Source of the DNA: Calothrix parasitica NIES-267
GTDB taxonomy: Bacteria; Cyanobacteriota; Cyanobacteriia; Cyanobacteriales; Nostocaceae
Direction of reading: 5' to 3'
Assembly: GCF_002368095.1 (NCBI RefSeq)
Contig: NZ_AP018227.1
Coordinates: 6,898,123 to 6,962,122, forward strand
DNA: 64,000 nucleotides
The notes under the pieces: generated by a model
Told to the model about the DNA's origin: nothing
Seen by the model: only the letters and a program-made list of their open reading frames with translations
Database searches by the model: none
Shown here: piece by piece, positions 18,497-27,367 of the stretch
How the letters are laid out: each line of letters begins with the position of its first letter
Position numbering within the stretch: position 1 is the stretch's first letter
Translations under genes and position numbers: made by a program

Positions 18497-19273
18497 ATGA
18501 AAACAAAAATATTCAACCAATTTAAATATAGTCTTATTTTCTTATTAATGCTTACCAGTTTAAATTGTTATAAACCAGTAGCAGCACAACCAAAAAACCA
18601 AATTAGTAGAAATGCTTCTAAGAAGAAAAAACCAATACGGTTAAAAAAAAAGCAGCAGACCGGGGATAGAAGAGGAAGACCAACTAGAAGAAGAGGAATG
18701 GGTAATCGTAATGATTGTCCCACTACAGATATTCCATTGACTGCTTTGATTCCAGAAAAACAAGTTGGTAAAGTAGTCGAAGCAAATCCAACATTTTGGT
18801 TATTTATTCCTTACGAATCGAGCAAGATACCCAAAGGGGAATTTGTCTTACAGGATGAAAATCATAATGATTTATATCGAAGGGATTTCCCGATAAATAA
18901 AGGTGAAGGTATAGTTGGTGTTAGTCTTGCTTCCGAGACATCTTTGGAGACTAATAAAATCTATCAGTGGTATTTTAAACTGTATTGCGAAGATTCCGAA
19001 TCAACTACTCCCATTTACGTGCGAGGATGGGTGCAAAGGGTAGCGCTACAACCACAGCAGAAACAGCAATTAAGTGAATTGACCTCACCCGGTCAGCGAG
19101 TTGCTTTTTACGCTAATAATGGTATTTGGTATTCAGCTTTTACAGAAATCGCGAAAATTTGTTTATCTAATCCTCAAAACAAGAGTATCGCTAAAGATTT
19201 TTCGCAATTATTAAGTAACGTAGGATTGCAAGATTTATCAAATAAACCTATTGTCGGGGAAATCAGCGAATAG
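18497..19273 (+). CDS. DUF928 family secreted protein
   Basis: A 258-residue protein with a signal peptide (about 1-30, ending PVAAQ). A very basic stretch with RRGRPTRRRGMGNRNDCP (about 55-75) precedes the DUF928 body, which includes TALIPE, TFWLFIPYESS and YQWYFKLYC. DUF928 proteins are cyanobacterial, function unknown, and are often found near CHAT, CHASE2 and haemagglutinin-like genes. The ATG at 18497 is preferred over the TTG at 18494. Exported, probably periplasmic. Confidence 0.78.
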   Translation: MKTKIFNQFKYSLIFLLMLTSLNCYKPVAAQPKNQISRNASKKKKPIRLKKKQQTGDRRGRPTRRRGMGNRNDCPTTDIPLTALIPEKQVGKVVEANPTFWLFIPYESSKIPKGEFVLQDENHNDLYRRDFPINKGEGIVGVSLASETSLETNKIYQWYFKLYCEDSESTTPIYVRGWVQRVALQPQQKQQLSELTSPGQRVAFYANNGIWYSAFTEIAKICLSNPQNKSIAKDFSQLLSNVGLQDLSNKPIVGEISE

Positions 19274-19751
19274 CGGTTAGAAATTAAAAGTTATAAATTA
19301 TCTCTTTCCCCTCTTATATCTTCCCCCCATCCAAAGCATACACTTTTGTGTATGTATTATTGACAATGTTCTAGTAAAAGATATTGCTTCTATGTTGTGG
19401 TCTCGATGCATTCGACGCAACTGTTAACGAGAGCGGAACCGTTTAAGTGAATAAGTTGAATTTCAAGAATCCTATAAATAAATAGGAATAATTAAATTCG
19501 GGATAAAAAACTACTGTATCCATAGTAAATTGATGCATCAATTCTGGATAGGTATCCCCTATAGATTATTACAACCATACAGCTAAAAATAATTTCTAAA
19601 TAAACTGTTTATTCTCACTGCATACAAGTAGAGAAATAGATTCACGTGTCTGCGTTAATTTGAAAAGCATTTACTTGGAAGAAAACGCTATGGGTATTTT
19701 CCTCACAAATTCCTAATTATTAAAGTACGAAAAATCATGAGTGACAATATT
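19274..19751. other. 478-bp intergenic region
   Basis: No gene or clear repeat seen between the DUF928 gene and its short relative. The region is AT-rich; the promoter of the short gene presumably lies at the right end. Confidence 0.4.
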
Positions 19752-19982
19752 ATGAATAAGAAGAATTTTAATCAAATCAAATTAAGCATTCTTATCGCAA
19801 TCACATCTATCAGTATTATTAGTATTCATAAACCAGCAGTGGCAGAATCAATACAAATTTATGATAGCAATTTCCTTCAAATACAAACACAATGCCGAAA
19901 AAAAGATAATGATGGCTCTAAACGAGGAAGACCGAAAAGAAGAAAGCCAATGGGAACCCGTCTTTATTCAGATAACTATTAA
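19752..19982 (+). pseudogene. truncated DUF928-like gene (N-terminus only)
   Basis: A 76-residue reading frame with a signal peptide (ending PAVAE) and then KRGRPKRRKPMGTRLYSDNY. It copies the opening of the DUF928 protein at 18497-19273 and stops where the DUF928 body should begin. The stop lies just before the convergent TPR-CHAT gene's end (19993). It is either a decayed duplicate or a short secreted basic peptide kept for its own sake. Confidence 0.55.
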
Positions 19983-19992
19983 CTACTCATTG

Positions 19993-22755
19993 TTATAGCC
20001 AATTTCCAACTAATACATAAGGTGCCCAAACTAAAGGTGTTTTGCTATTATTCAAAAGTTTTATTTGAGCTTGCTGCAAAGCTTTGGCTTTATTCAATTG
20101 ATTATTTTGTAATTCTTGGTAAAATTGACTAGCTAATTCAGCAGTAGATTCATCTTCAACAGCCCATAAACTAGCTAATGTACTTCTTGCACCAGCACGA
20201 ATTGCTATTCCTGAAAGCCCTAAAGTTGCTCTTCTGTCTCCATTTGCAGTTTCACAAGCACTAAGGACTAATAATTCAATTGCTTGAGAATCTAGATTTG
20301 TATTAATCTGAAATAATTTATCAAAATCTTCTATTTTAAGCAATTTATTCCAGGTCAGTATATAAGCTTCTTCTAAATTTGAACTAAAATTACCGTGGGT
20401 AGCAATATGAACTATGTTGTATTTAGCGGAATCAACTTGCTTTTCTAAATTGGTATCGGTGAAGGATTGATTTAATAATTTTTTGCTATTAGGTATTTGT
20501 GATTTTATTGCATCCAACTCAATTTCCACATTATTCAGAGGACTAAACTGTTGATTATTAATTAACCGCTTTTCGCTAACTCCAGCCATGAGAATATTTA
20601 ATTTTGCTGCTTGTAAGGATTTTGGTTTTAACATTTGTAAACCTGGAGTTAAAGCAATAGCGTATTTTTCGATTAAATATTTTTGCTGTTCTTGCGCTTT
20701 GCTATCGTATAGTACAGCCATTGGAATATTTCTCAAATTCCCATCCAAGACAAATACTAGTGTTTCTATTTTATTCTTTTGTAAATCAGCTTCCAATGGT
20801 TGAATTAACCAATTATATATCTTCTCAGAAATATTTTTAACCTGATTAACTTGTTCTGGTTGTCTGAGACTATATTGTAATTTTTCTATAGTCTTTTCAA
20901 GTTCCACAGCTTTAATATAAGTTGTGTAATGATTAAATTTATTTTGCTTGGGAAGTTTGAGAATTATTTCCAGACGGTCTTCTAAAATAATTGGATAAAT
21001 AACTGCTGCTGTAGTATCGGTTTTATCAACTACCGTATCAACAATTTCAGGTTTAGCCTGGAAACAAATTTCTTGAAAGTAATTTTCTATTTCTCTTAAT
21101 TGTAGAGCTTCAATGACATCGCGAGCTTTTTTTAAGTTTGTGTTGTTTAAATTTTTGTTCTTTAAGCTTGTTCGATTTAGTTCTTTATTACTGATATTCT
21201 GAGAACTAGATGATTGCAAAAGTAAATCAACCAATTGTCTGTATACTGGTTCGACATTATCGCGAAATGAAAATTGTATATCTGAATTTAGAGCTAATAA
21301 ATCACCCCGTAAATCATTCAAATTATTCACAGCTTGAGAATAATAATCTATTGCTTGACTAATATTATCTTCAGTTTTAAATATATATCCTAATTGCCAT
21401 TGCCATAAATAAGCAATTTCTTTCGCGTCTATCAATACAGCTAAGTCAACAGCTTTTTTAGTTATTTTACGAGCATCGGTGAAATTCTCAGTTTGTAAAT
21501 AGACGCTACCAAGAGTACCCATTCCATAAGCTTGTAATCTTGAATTTGACAAAATCGACCCTTGTTTAATTGAGTCAGCCAAAATTTTGGCTATATCTTC
21601 CCACTTCGATGCATTTTCAGGACTGACTTGCTTTAAGAATAATAGGTTTTGCGCTAAATTAATTCTAGCTTCTATTGATGTTTTAGATATTGGTAATTGA
21701 TTTATACCTAATTGCAATTCAGAGGATAATTTAGCAGCTTTTGAAAATTCTTTCAGTTCTATTAATACACCCAGTTTATTTAATTCTGCTTTAATTTTAA
21801 TTTCAGGTGATGTCGATAGGGCTAAAGCCTGTTCGTAAGTTTCTACCGCTCGCTGATATAATTTTTCTATCTCTACCGATATTGGTTTAGTAATATAAAC
21901 TAGGGGAGTTGTTTTTTCTCCTATTCTTGCGCTTTGTAAAGGTAAACGTAATCTATTTGCTTTTGCACGTTGAACGTTAGCTAAACTCAATAATGTTTGA
22001 GCTATTTGAGGAGTAGAATTAATTTCTTGAGCAATTTCATAACTTTTCTGTAAAGTTTTTAAGGAAGCATCTATTTCACCTGTATATAATTGAAGGTCAC
22101 CAAAATTACGTAATGCTGAGACCTTCAGAAGCGAGGCTGGTTGTTTGTTTAATTCACTAAGTACTGGTTCTATAATTTTCAAAGCTTTTTGATAACGTCC
22201 TAAAGCTTGTAATGCTATATTTTGATTGATTAAACTACGAATTTTTGCGCTGTTTAAATTTTCTTTTTTGTAAATAGCGGTAGCTTTTTGCCAGTTTTCT
22301 AAAGCTAATAAGGGTTTTCCTAAAGTTAACTGTAAGTTAGCTTGAATATCTAAAACTTGAGCAAAGGCTTTTTCTTTTGAATCAATACTACTCGACTGAT
22401 TTTCCAATAGTTTGCGGCTTCTAGTAATATACTTCAAAGCTTCTGGATAATCTCCAATTTGCTTGTAAGAGTTAGAAATATTGCTGAATGCGATAGATTG
22501 CTTAACTAAATTATTTTGACTTTGAAAAATTCGTGCTGCTTGCTCTAGGATAGTTATGGCTTCAGTAAACTTGCCTTTATCATAAAGAATTTTAGCTTCT
22601 TGCAATAAAACTTGTGGATTGAGATTATTTTGACTAATTTTAAAAGCGTAAGCTGTAGAAAACGAAATGGGATTTGACATGAATCCCCAAATCAAACTTA
22701 ATGTTACTGCTAGAATAAATAAAAATATTTTTGAGAACCATCTTTTATATTGCAT
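19993..22755 (-). CDS. secreted TPR-CHAT caspase-like protein
   Basis: A 920-residue protein with a signal peptide or N-terminal membrane segment (about 10-37), TPR repeats (about 45-500, with AKILYDKGKFTEAITILEQA and similar helices) and a C-terminal CHAT protease domain (about 600-920). The putative catalytic dyad is His787 in HIATHGNF and Cys834 in VLSACETA, and both are intact. Related cyanobacterial proteins are abundant and mostly uncharacterised. The location suggests periplasmic proteolysis of a partner held by the TPR region; the substrate is unknown. Confidence 0.85.
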   Translation of the reverse strand: MQYKRWFSKIFLFILAVTLSLIWGFMSNPISFSTAYAFKISQNNLNPQVLLQEAKILYDKGKFTEAITILEQAARIFQSQNNLVKQSIAFSNISNSYKQIGDYPEALKYITRSRKLLENQSSSIDSKEKAFAQVLDIQANLQLTLGKPLLALENWQKATAIYKKENLNSAKIRSLINQNIALQALGRYQKALKIIEPVLSELNKQPASLLKVSALRNFGDLQLYTGEIDASLKTLQKSYEIAQEINSTPQIAQTLLSLANVQRAKANRLRLPLQSARIGEKTTPLVYITKPISVEIEKLYQRAVETYEQALALSTSPEIKIKAELNKLGVLIELKEFSKAAKLSSELQLGINQLPISKTSIEARINLAQNLLFLKQVSPENASKWEDIAKILADSIKQGSILSNSRLQAYGMGTLGSVYLQTENFTDARKITKKAVDLAVLIDAKEIAYLWQWQLGYIFKTEDNISQAIDYYSQAVNNLNDLRGDLLALNSDIQFSFRDNVEPVYRQLVDLLLQSSSSQNISNKELNRTSLKNKNLNNTNLKKARDVIEALQLREIENYFQEICFQAKPEIVDTVVDKTDTTAAVIYPIILEDRLEIILKLPKQNKFNHYTTYIKAVELEKTIEKLQYSLRQPEQVNQVKNISEKIYNWLIQPLEADLQKNKIETLVFVLDGNLRNIPMAVLYDSKAQEQQKYLIEKYAIALTPGLQMLKPKSLQAAKLNILMAGVSEKRLINNQQFSPLNNVEIELDAIKSQIPNSKKLLNQSFTDTNLEKQVDSAKYNIVHIATHGNFSSNLEEAYILTWNKLLKIEDFDKLFQINTNLDSQAIELLVLSACETANGDRRATLGLSGIAIRAGARSTLASLWAVEDESTAELASQFYQELQNNQLNKAKALQQAQIKLLNNSKTPLVWAPYVLVGNWL

Positions 22756-22878
22756 ATTCTAAGATTATTTCAATTACAACTCAGCGAAAATAACTATTTC
22801 TGATTGTTATCCTACTACCTCTTACCTATTCCTTCTTTGGGGCAAGAGAAAACCCATCGAAATTAATAAAAAAGACTA

Positions 22879-23036
22879 CTAGTACTCCACCACATAAGTT
22901 ATGAGGGGTTAAGAAGTAACTCCGTAGGTTGGGTTGCGCTTCGCTTAACCCAACTCGGGTGTTGGGTTTCATGACTTCAACCCAACCTACGATAAAAGCT
23001 TACTTACCCATCAAAATTAATGTGGTGAAGTACTAG
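22879..23036. repeat. CTAG-ended palindromic element with TAGGTTGGGTT core
   Basis: Begins CTAGTACTCCACCACATAAG and ends in the complementary ATGTGGTGAAGTACTAG type. The inside carries AACCCAACCTACG inverted repeats. A related unit lies at 30555-30715 in the nifE element. Confidence 0.65.
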
Positions 23037-23229
23037 GTCAAATAACTAAAATCACTGCATAAATTGGTTATTCCAAGGGTGGGATACTACTTCGATTACA
23101 AATCTTAGTTAACAAATGTAAAAAAAATAGATGACTTGGATATTAATTGCATAAACGAGCAATGGCTTCCCCCATAGATTAAATAGAATCAACTTGTTGT
23201 TTAATTTTTTAATCAGAGGTTTATCTAGT

Positions 23230-23535
23230 ATGGGAAATAGCAACAATCAAAAATCCAACTGGAAAGAAGTAAGCAGTATTTTACATGAAAGTCAGCAGGG
23301 ATACTTTTATCATCTATCAAAATATGATAGTGGAATCTTGAATTCTGAGAATAAAAAAGGTCAAGTAAGGTATCAACATCAACCAAAATATTTTGGTAAC
23401 GAAATATTCGCATGTTGTTTGGTAGCAGCTATCTTCATTATTAACATAGGAGGTAGTGGCTTAATTAGAAATAGAACTAAACAGCAATTGATTTATAGTA
23501 CAACTCTTCAAACATCTCATATTATCCGCCAATGA
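23230..23535 (+). CDS. small single-span membrane protein, unknown
   Basis: A 101-residue reading frame starting MGNSNNQKSNWKEV, with a polar N-terminus, one membrane segment around 60-78 (IFACCLVAAIFIINIGGSG) and a basic tail. No family recognised. The ATG at 23230 is preferred to the upstream TTG at 23194. It is followed by another small membrane protein gene on the same strand. Confidence 0.4.
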   Translation: MGNSNNQKSNWKEVSSILHESQQGYFYHLSKYDSGILNSENKKGQVRYQHQPKYFGNEIFACCLVAAIFIINIGGSGLIRNRTKQQLIYSTTLQTSHIIRQ

Positions 23536-23577
23536 TAGCTATATAAATCAATCAATCAACAAATCAAAATCTATCTG

Positions 23578-23808
23578 ATGAGATACTCTAAAAATAACGT
23601 TTATCCGCTGAAACCGGAATTTAGACAATATACCAACAAAAATATTGCTAAAGATAAACCTGAATCTACAGCAATATCGGCTTTAATCTCTGTAGTTGTA
23701 ATCTGTTTTTGGTGTTTGGCAATGGTATTATTAGCCAAAGCTAGCTACCAGTTTTTACAAGAAATTGGTTTAAAATCGGTTCATAAAATTGAATTAAATC
23801 AGAAATAA
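23578..23808 (+). CDS. small single-span membrane protein, unknown
   Basis: A 76-residue frame with a basic N-terminus and one membrane segment around 31-53 (AISALISVVVICFWCLAMVL). It lies 42 bp after the gene at 23230-23535 and has the same design, so the two may form a pair. No family recognised. The downstream gap to 24055 shows nothing further. Confidence 0.4.
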   Translation: MRYSKNNVYPLKPEFRQYTNKNIAKDKPESTAISALISVVVICFWCLAMVLLAKASYQFLQEIGLKSVHKIELNQK

Positions 23809-24055
23809 TTTTCCCCTGAAAAACAAACTCATCATCAGAAAAGGGAACGGTTACTAGAAATATGACTCGGATTATTCCACTGGTTTAATGATATCGCTAG
23901 ATTCTTAAAAAACTTTATATGATTAAACAGTAGAGATGTAATTTAATTAGATGTCTACTTATTTTTTATTCTCTAATCTATTATACGAAAAGCATGACAT
24001 CTCTTCCTCATCAAACAGATGCTTTAGTAAAATTCTCATTTATAAACATTATCTT

Positions 24056-25111
24056 TTATAGTTCAAAGCTTTCTTTAACAACCATATCTCCCAAACTAAT
24101 CTGAATGCTGAACTTTTTCCCAGTTTTACCCTTAAAAGGTTTCAATTGGGTATAGTTATCTTGTGTTCTAGAAGTAACTTCTTGGAGAATTTTACCAGCT
24201 TTAGAAACCAAAAATAATTTGATGTTCTGCGGTAAAAACTTTTCTCCACCCATTGGATATAGCTGGGCTAAAACATTGATTTTTTCTTCACTGCTTCCAT
24301 TTTTACTATCAATTGTTTTCTCTGGGGATATATTAACTAAAAGCACAACTTTTCGATTCCCCAAATCTATACCTAAATCAATAATTTTGGCTTTTTTGGT
24401 CGCTGTATCAACATTTCTGGTACTAAAAGCTAAATTTAATTTTGGATTAGAAATCGCATCTATTGTTAACCAAGCTTCATCGATTGTTCCTTGCAACCAG
24501 TTACTTAATTTCGTAGTAGTTGTGCTTGCTTGATTAACTTTATTCTCAACAGCGGGTAAAGCAAATTCCGATGCCTGCACGTAACGCTGATAAACTAATA
24601 AATGGCTTGGTTCCATATCAAATGCAGACAGTGGTAGTTGATAACAACCTTCATCCACAGATAGTTTAAAATTACTTTTCATCTCTATCAATTGCTTGTA
24701 AGATAAAAAGCCTTTAACTATAACTTCCTCTTGTTCTTCTAATACCTCTAACACCACATAAAAATGGGCTGTTAACTCCGGTTTCTGCACTACCGCTTGT
24801 GGTATGCTCACAAATTCATCCAGCAAATGCTCGATTGCGATCGCACAAAATTTGAAGCTATCAATTGTGAGATTACCAGCAGCTTGAATAGAACTAGTGT
24901 CTCTAGAAATGACTTTGTTGGGTAAGCGTTCTTTCAACCATTCCTCAAAAGCAAGTAGTGCTAATGTATTAAGAAAAGTTTGCCAAGAATCACCAAATTT
25001 AGCGGTATCAGAGGAACAGATTTTTCGGGCTAATGAGAAGTGTTCGGGTTCTAACCAGATAGTTTCTGGTAGCAAAAGTCTTAAATCTTGGGAATAAGTT
25101 GAATTTCGCAT
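24056..25111 (-). CDS. DUF1822 family protein
   Basis: A 351-residue DUF1822 protein, paralogue of that at 10277-11548: it shares the N-terminal LEPEHFSLA block and the C-terminal IIDLGIDLGNRKVVLLV, QLYPMGGEKFLPQN and TSRTQDNYTQLKPFKG blocks. The start ATG has GAGGTAAG just upstream. It lies downstream of the sigma-like gene at 25434-26873 on the same strand, repeating the sigma-like/DUF1822 pairing seen at the left of the element. Function unknown; cytoplasmic. Confidence 0.7.
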   Translation of the reverse strand: MRNSTYSQDLRLLLPETIWLEPEHFSLARKICSSDTAKFGDSWQTFLNTLALLAFEEWLKERLPNKVISRDTSSIQAAGNLTIDSFKFCAIAIEHLLDEFVSIPQAVVQKPELTAHFYVVLEVLEEQEEVIVKGFLSYKQLIEMKSNFKLSVDEGCYQLPLSAFDMEPSHLLVYQRYVQASEFALPAVENKVNQASTTTTKLSNWLQGTIDEAWLTIDAISNPKLNLAFSTRNVDTATKKAKIIDLGIDLGNRKVVLLVNISPEKTIDSKNGSSEEKINVLAQLYPMGGEKFLPQNIKLFLVSKAGKILQEVTSRTQDNYTQLKPFKGKTGKKFSIQISLGDMVVKESFEL

Positions 25112-25433
25112 AATCTTACCTCATGTACAAAGGTAAATAGATGTGAATTAGAAAATCTTATGCAGTTTATCAAAGAATATCAAAAAGCATGTCAAGATGT
25201 AACTAAAATGATGAATGTGATTTTCACATATTTGCCTGATTTCACTAAGCTAAAAGAATCAGTTTCATCACATCGGGAGACGTAACACTCTCACGTCTCT
25301 ACACAGGTTTTATTTTTCTATAAAATGTATATAAATATAAGTATCATATAAACATCAGGTTACGTTCCGCTAACGTGGTCTAATTGAGAAATAACCTACT
25401 CCCTATTCCCTTGTTGATTATTTTCTCAGATAA
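25112..25433. other. 322-bp intergenic region
   Basis: No gene. A short GGGAGACGTAACA...ACGTCTCTACA inverted repeat (about 25277-25306) matches the core found in other palindromic repeats of the window. Confidence 0.4.
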
Positions 25434-26873
25434 TTATGCTTCTCCTCCTTCTAAACATTCTTGAATATAAGAACGAATTTCCTTAGCGTAAACGCTACTC
25501 ATCGTCCGATATCTACCCGCTCTAATTTCTTCAGCAGCTTGTTGAAATATTTCTCCATCAACATAAGATTCAATTTGTTCGGTTACAGTCAACAGATAAT
25601 TTGCTGACGGTGGAATTTTTGTTAAACCTTTTTCTGCGGCTTTTTTCAAAATACTTTCCAACATTTGCTCAACTGTTTTTGCACGTACTTTTGATAAAAG
25701 TTCTCCGGGATTCAAAATTCGTCTAGCTTGGTCCCAACTAGTCATTTCCAATTGAGGAGCAATGTCTTTTAAAGACATCGCTGATTCGTAATATAAATGC
25801 AATCCCTGAATATATTTTGTAGCGAAAGGTCTATATTTTTTACTTTTTTGTAATTTCTGAATATTAGCTTCTACTTGCTGCTTAATTGTTTGTGATAAAG
25901 TCATATAAAGAAGTTGATGAAAAAGTTTAAAAAAATCTTGCTGTTCAACGTCTGTTTCATCGAGAGAGGAGTTAGGTAAATCCCTTCTAGTTACATATGT
26001 ACTGCTTTCATCATCGTATATATCTAAAGATTCTCTAGAATTCCAAATATCATATTTTCTAAGCTGTTGAGCAATTTGTTTGAGTTCTTTAATCAACTGC
26101 ACCGGAGTATTAATCCAGATTTGCTGCTGTAAATAAGCCAACATTTCCTCTAATTGAGCAGTTGTTGGGTCGGGACATTTCTGACTAACTCTATTTTTCT
26201 GCTGTTCTCTGTCACGACGGTAAACAGCATGAAAAGCTTGAATAACGTAGCGTTCTTGCTCTAATAAACGTTCAAGCTGTTTTTTTCTAACTCTATTTAA
26301 TAAAGCCCAGTCACTCAAATGCTTAAAACCAAACTCTGATAAAAACTTTTTTAATTCCGGATTTTGTTTTGTTTGTAGGTAAGCCCAATTATCCAAACTC
26401 ATCCGAGATTGTAATTCGAGATTAAATGTTTGTAAAACTTTAACAGAAAATAAATTATATTTTGAAGCGCGAGTTTTAGAACTATCATCTACTATAAGTT
26501 GGGTTTTACCATCTTGGTCTAAAACAATTAGTTTTTCTCCATCATCATCGAGAACAAACGGTAATAAGTCCCGATAACTAAATTGCTTCTCACCACTAAA
26601 TAAAGAATCAAGTTTTTTGCATTCCTTTAGAATTGGCTCGGATACATAGCATCTGAGACAAAGACCAGCCCGAGCGCGATTAATAGTATCTTCTCCATCA
26701 TTTTCACTTTTAAAATACGATAACAAAGTATTTTGTCCGTCACTATCTTCTGTATTAAAAATTTGATTATTAACAAACTCTTGAGCAGTGCTGACCCGAA
26801 ATTGTTTATATCCTAATTTCTCCCGAGCAGGATTAATTCGCCAAATTTTCCAATATCTTGAAGAAGTGTTCAT
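25434..26873 (-). CDS. large sigma-70-like protein
   Basis: A 479-residue protein. A helix-turn-helix typical of sigma region 4 is visible around 365-395 (LHLYYESAMSLKDIAPQLEM followed by TSWDQARRIL). The N-terminal half contains Asp/Glu-rich and helical stretches without a clear domain. Cyanobacteria carry many such divergent sigma-like proteins next to DUF1822 genes. The ATG at 26873 is chosen over the TTG at 26894. It is paired with the downstream DUF1822 gene. DNA or polymerase binding is inferred. Confidence 0.55.
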   Translation of the reverse strand: MNTSSRYWKIWRINPAREKLGYKQFRVSTAQEFVNNQIFNTEDSDGQNTLLSYFKSENDGEDTINRARAGLCLRCYVSEPILKECKKLDSLFSGEKQFSYRDLLPFVLDDDGEKLIVLDQDGKTQLIVDDSSKTRASKYNLFSVKVLQTFNLELQSRMSLDNWAYLQTKQNPELKKFLSEFGFKHLSDWALLNRVRKKQLERLLEQERYVIQAFHAVYRRDREQQKNRVSQKCPDPTTAQLEEMLAYLQQQIWINTPVQLIKELKQIAQQLRKYDIWNSRESLDIYDDESSTYVTRRDLPNSSLDETDVEQQDFFKLFHQLLYMTLSQTIKQQVEANIQKLQKSKKYRPFATKYIQGLHLYYESAMSLKDIAPQLEMTSWDQARRILNPGELLSKVRAKTVEQMLESILKKAAEKGLTKIPPSANYLLTVTEQIESYVDGEIFQQAAEEIRAGRYRTMSSVYAKEIRSYIQECLEGGEA

Positions 26874-27367
26874 AGTCGCTATATCACCCGTCAAACAAGT
26901 ACTTTTTAGAGTCTTACTATATAAGTGGAAGCTGACACCAAGGAATTATGCAGAATGAAATATAAAAATTTGCAACAATTTACTCCGGTTAGATTAAAAT
27001 TCGGTCTTGCTGTTAGCAAAGCGTGGGGTTAGCCATATAAAAATTCTGTTTAGCCCCCCAACTCCCAATTATGGGGGAGAAATGCATTTTAAAGGGAGCC
27101 ATAATTGGTGGATTCAGGGGGCTGCTATTATGTACCTTTAGAAATTCATAGACCTATTGAACAACACCTAAAATTGACCTAAATTAGTTTTGCTTGTGAA
27201 TAATAGGCTCAAATTTTATTCTTAACTGTAGTTAGCTATCATAAGTGATTTACTCCCTTCCCAGTAGAAGATTTCCTATGAATTAGGTTGGTTTAAACGG
27301 AGTGAAACCAACCTACAATTTTTCGGTAATATTAGAGCGGAATGGGAGTATCGAGCATGATATCAAA
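26874..27367. other. 494-bp intergenic region with repeats
   Basis: Contains a palindromic block (GCCCCCCAACTCCCAATTAT and its near complement, about 27053-27125) and the dispersed repeat copy at 27250-27360. No gene seen. Confidence 0.45.
27250..27360 (+). repeat. dispersed intergenic repeat, copy 2
   Basis: Runs from TTACTCCCTTCCCAGTAG to the GAGCATGA end and closely resembles 8085-8192. It sits immediately downstream of the serine recombinase gene. Confidence 0.7.
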
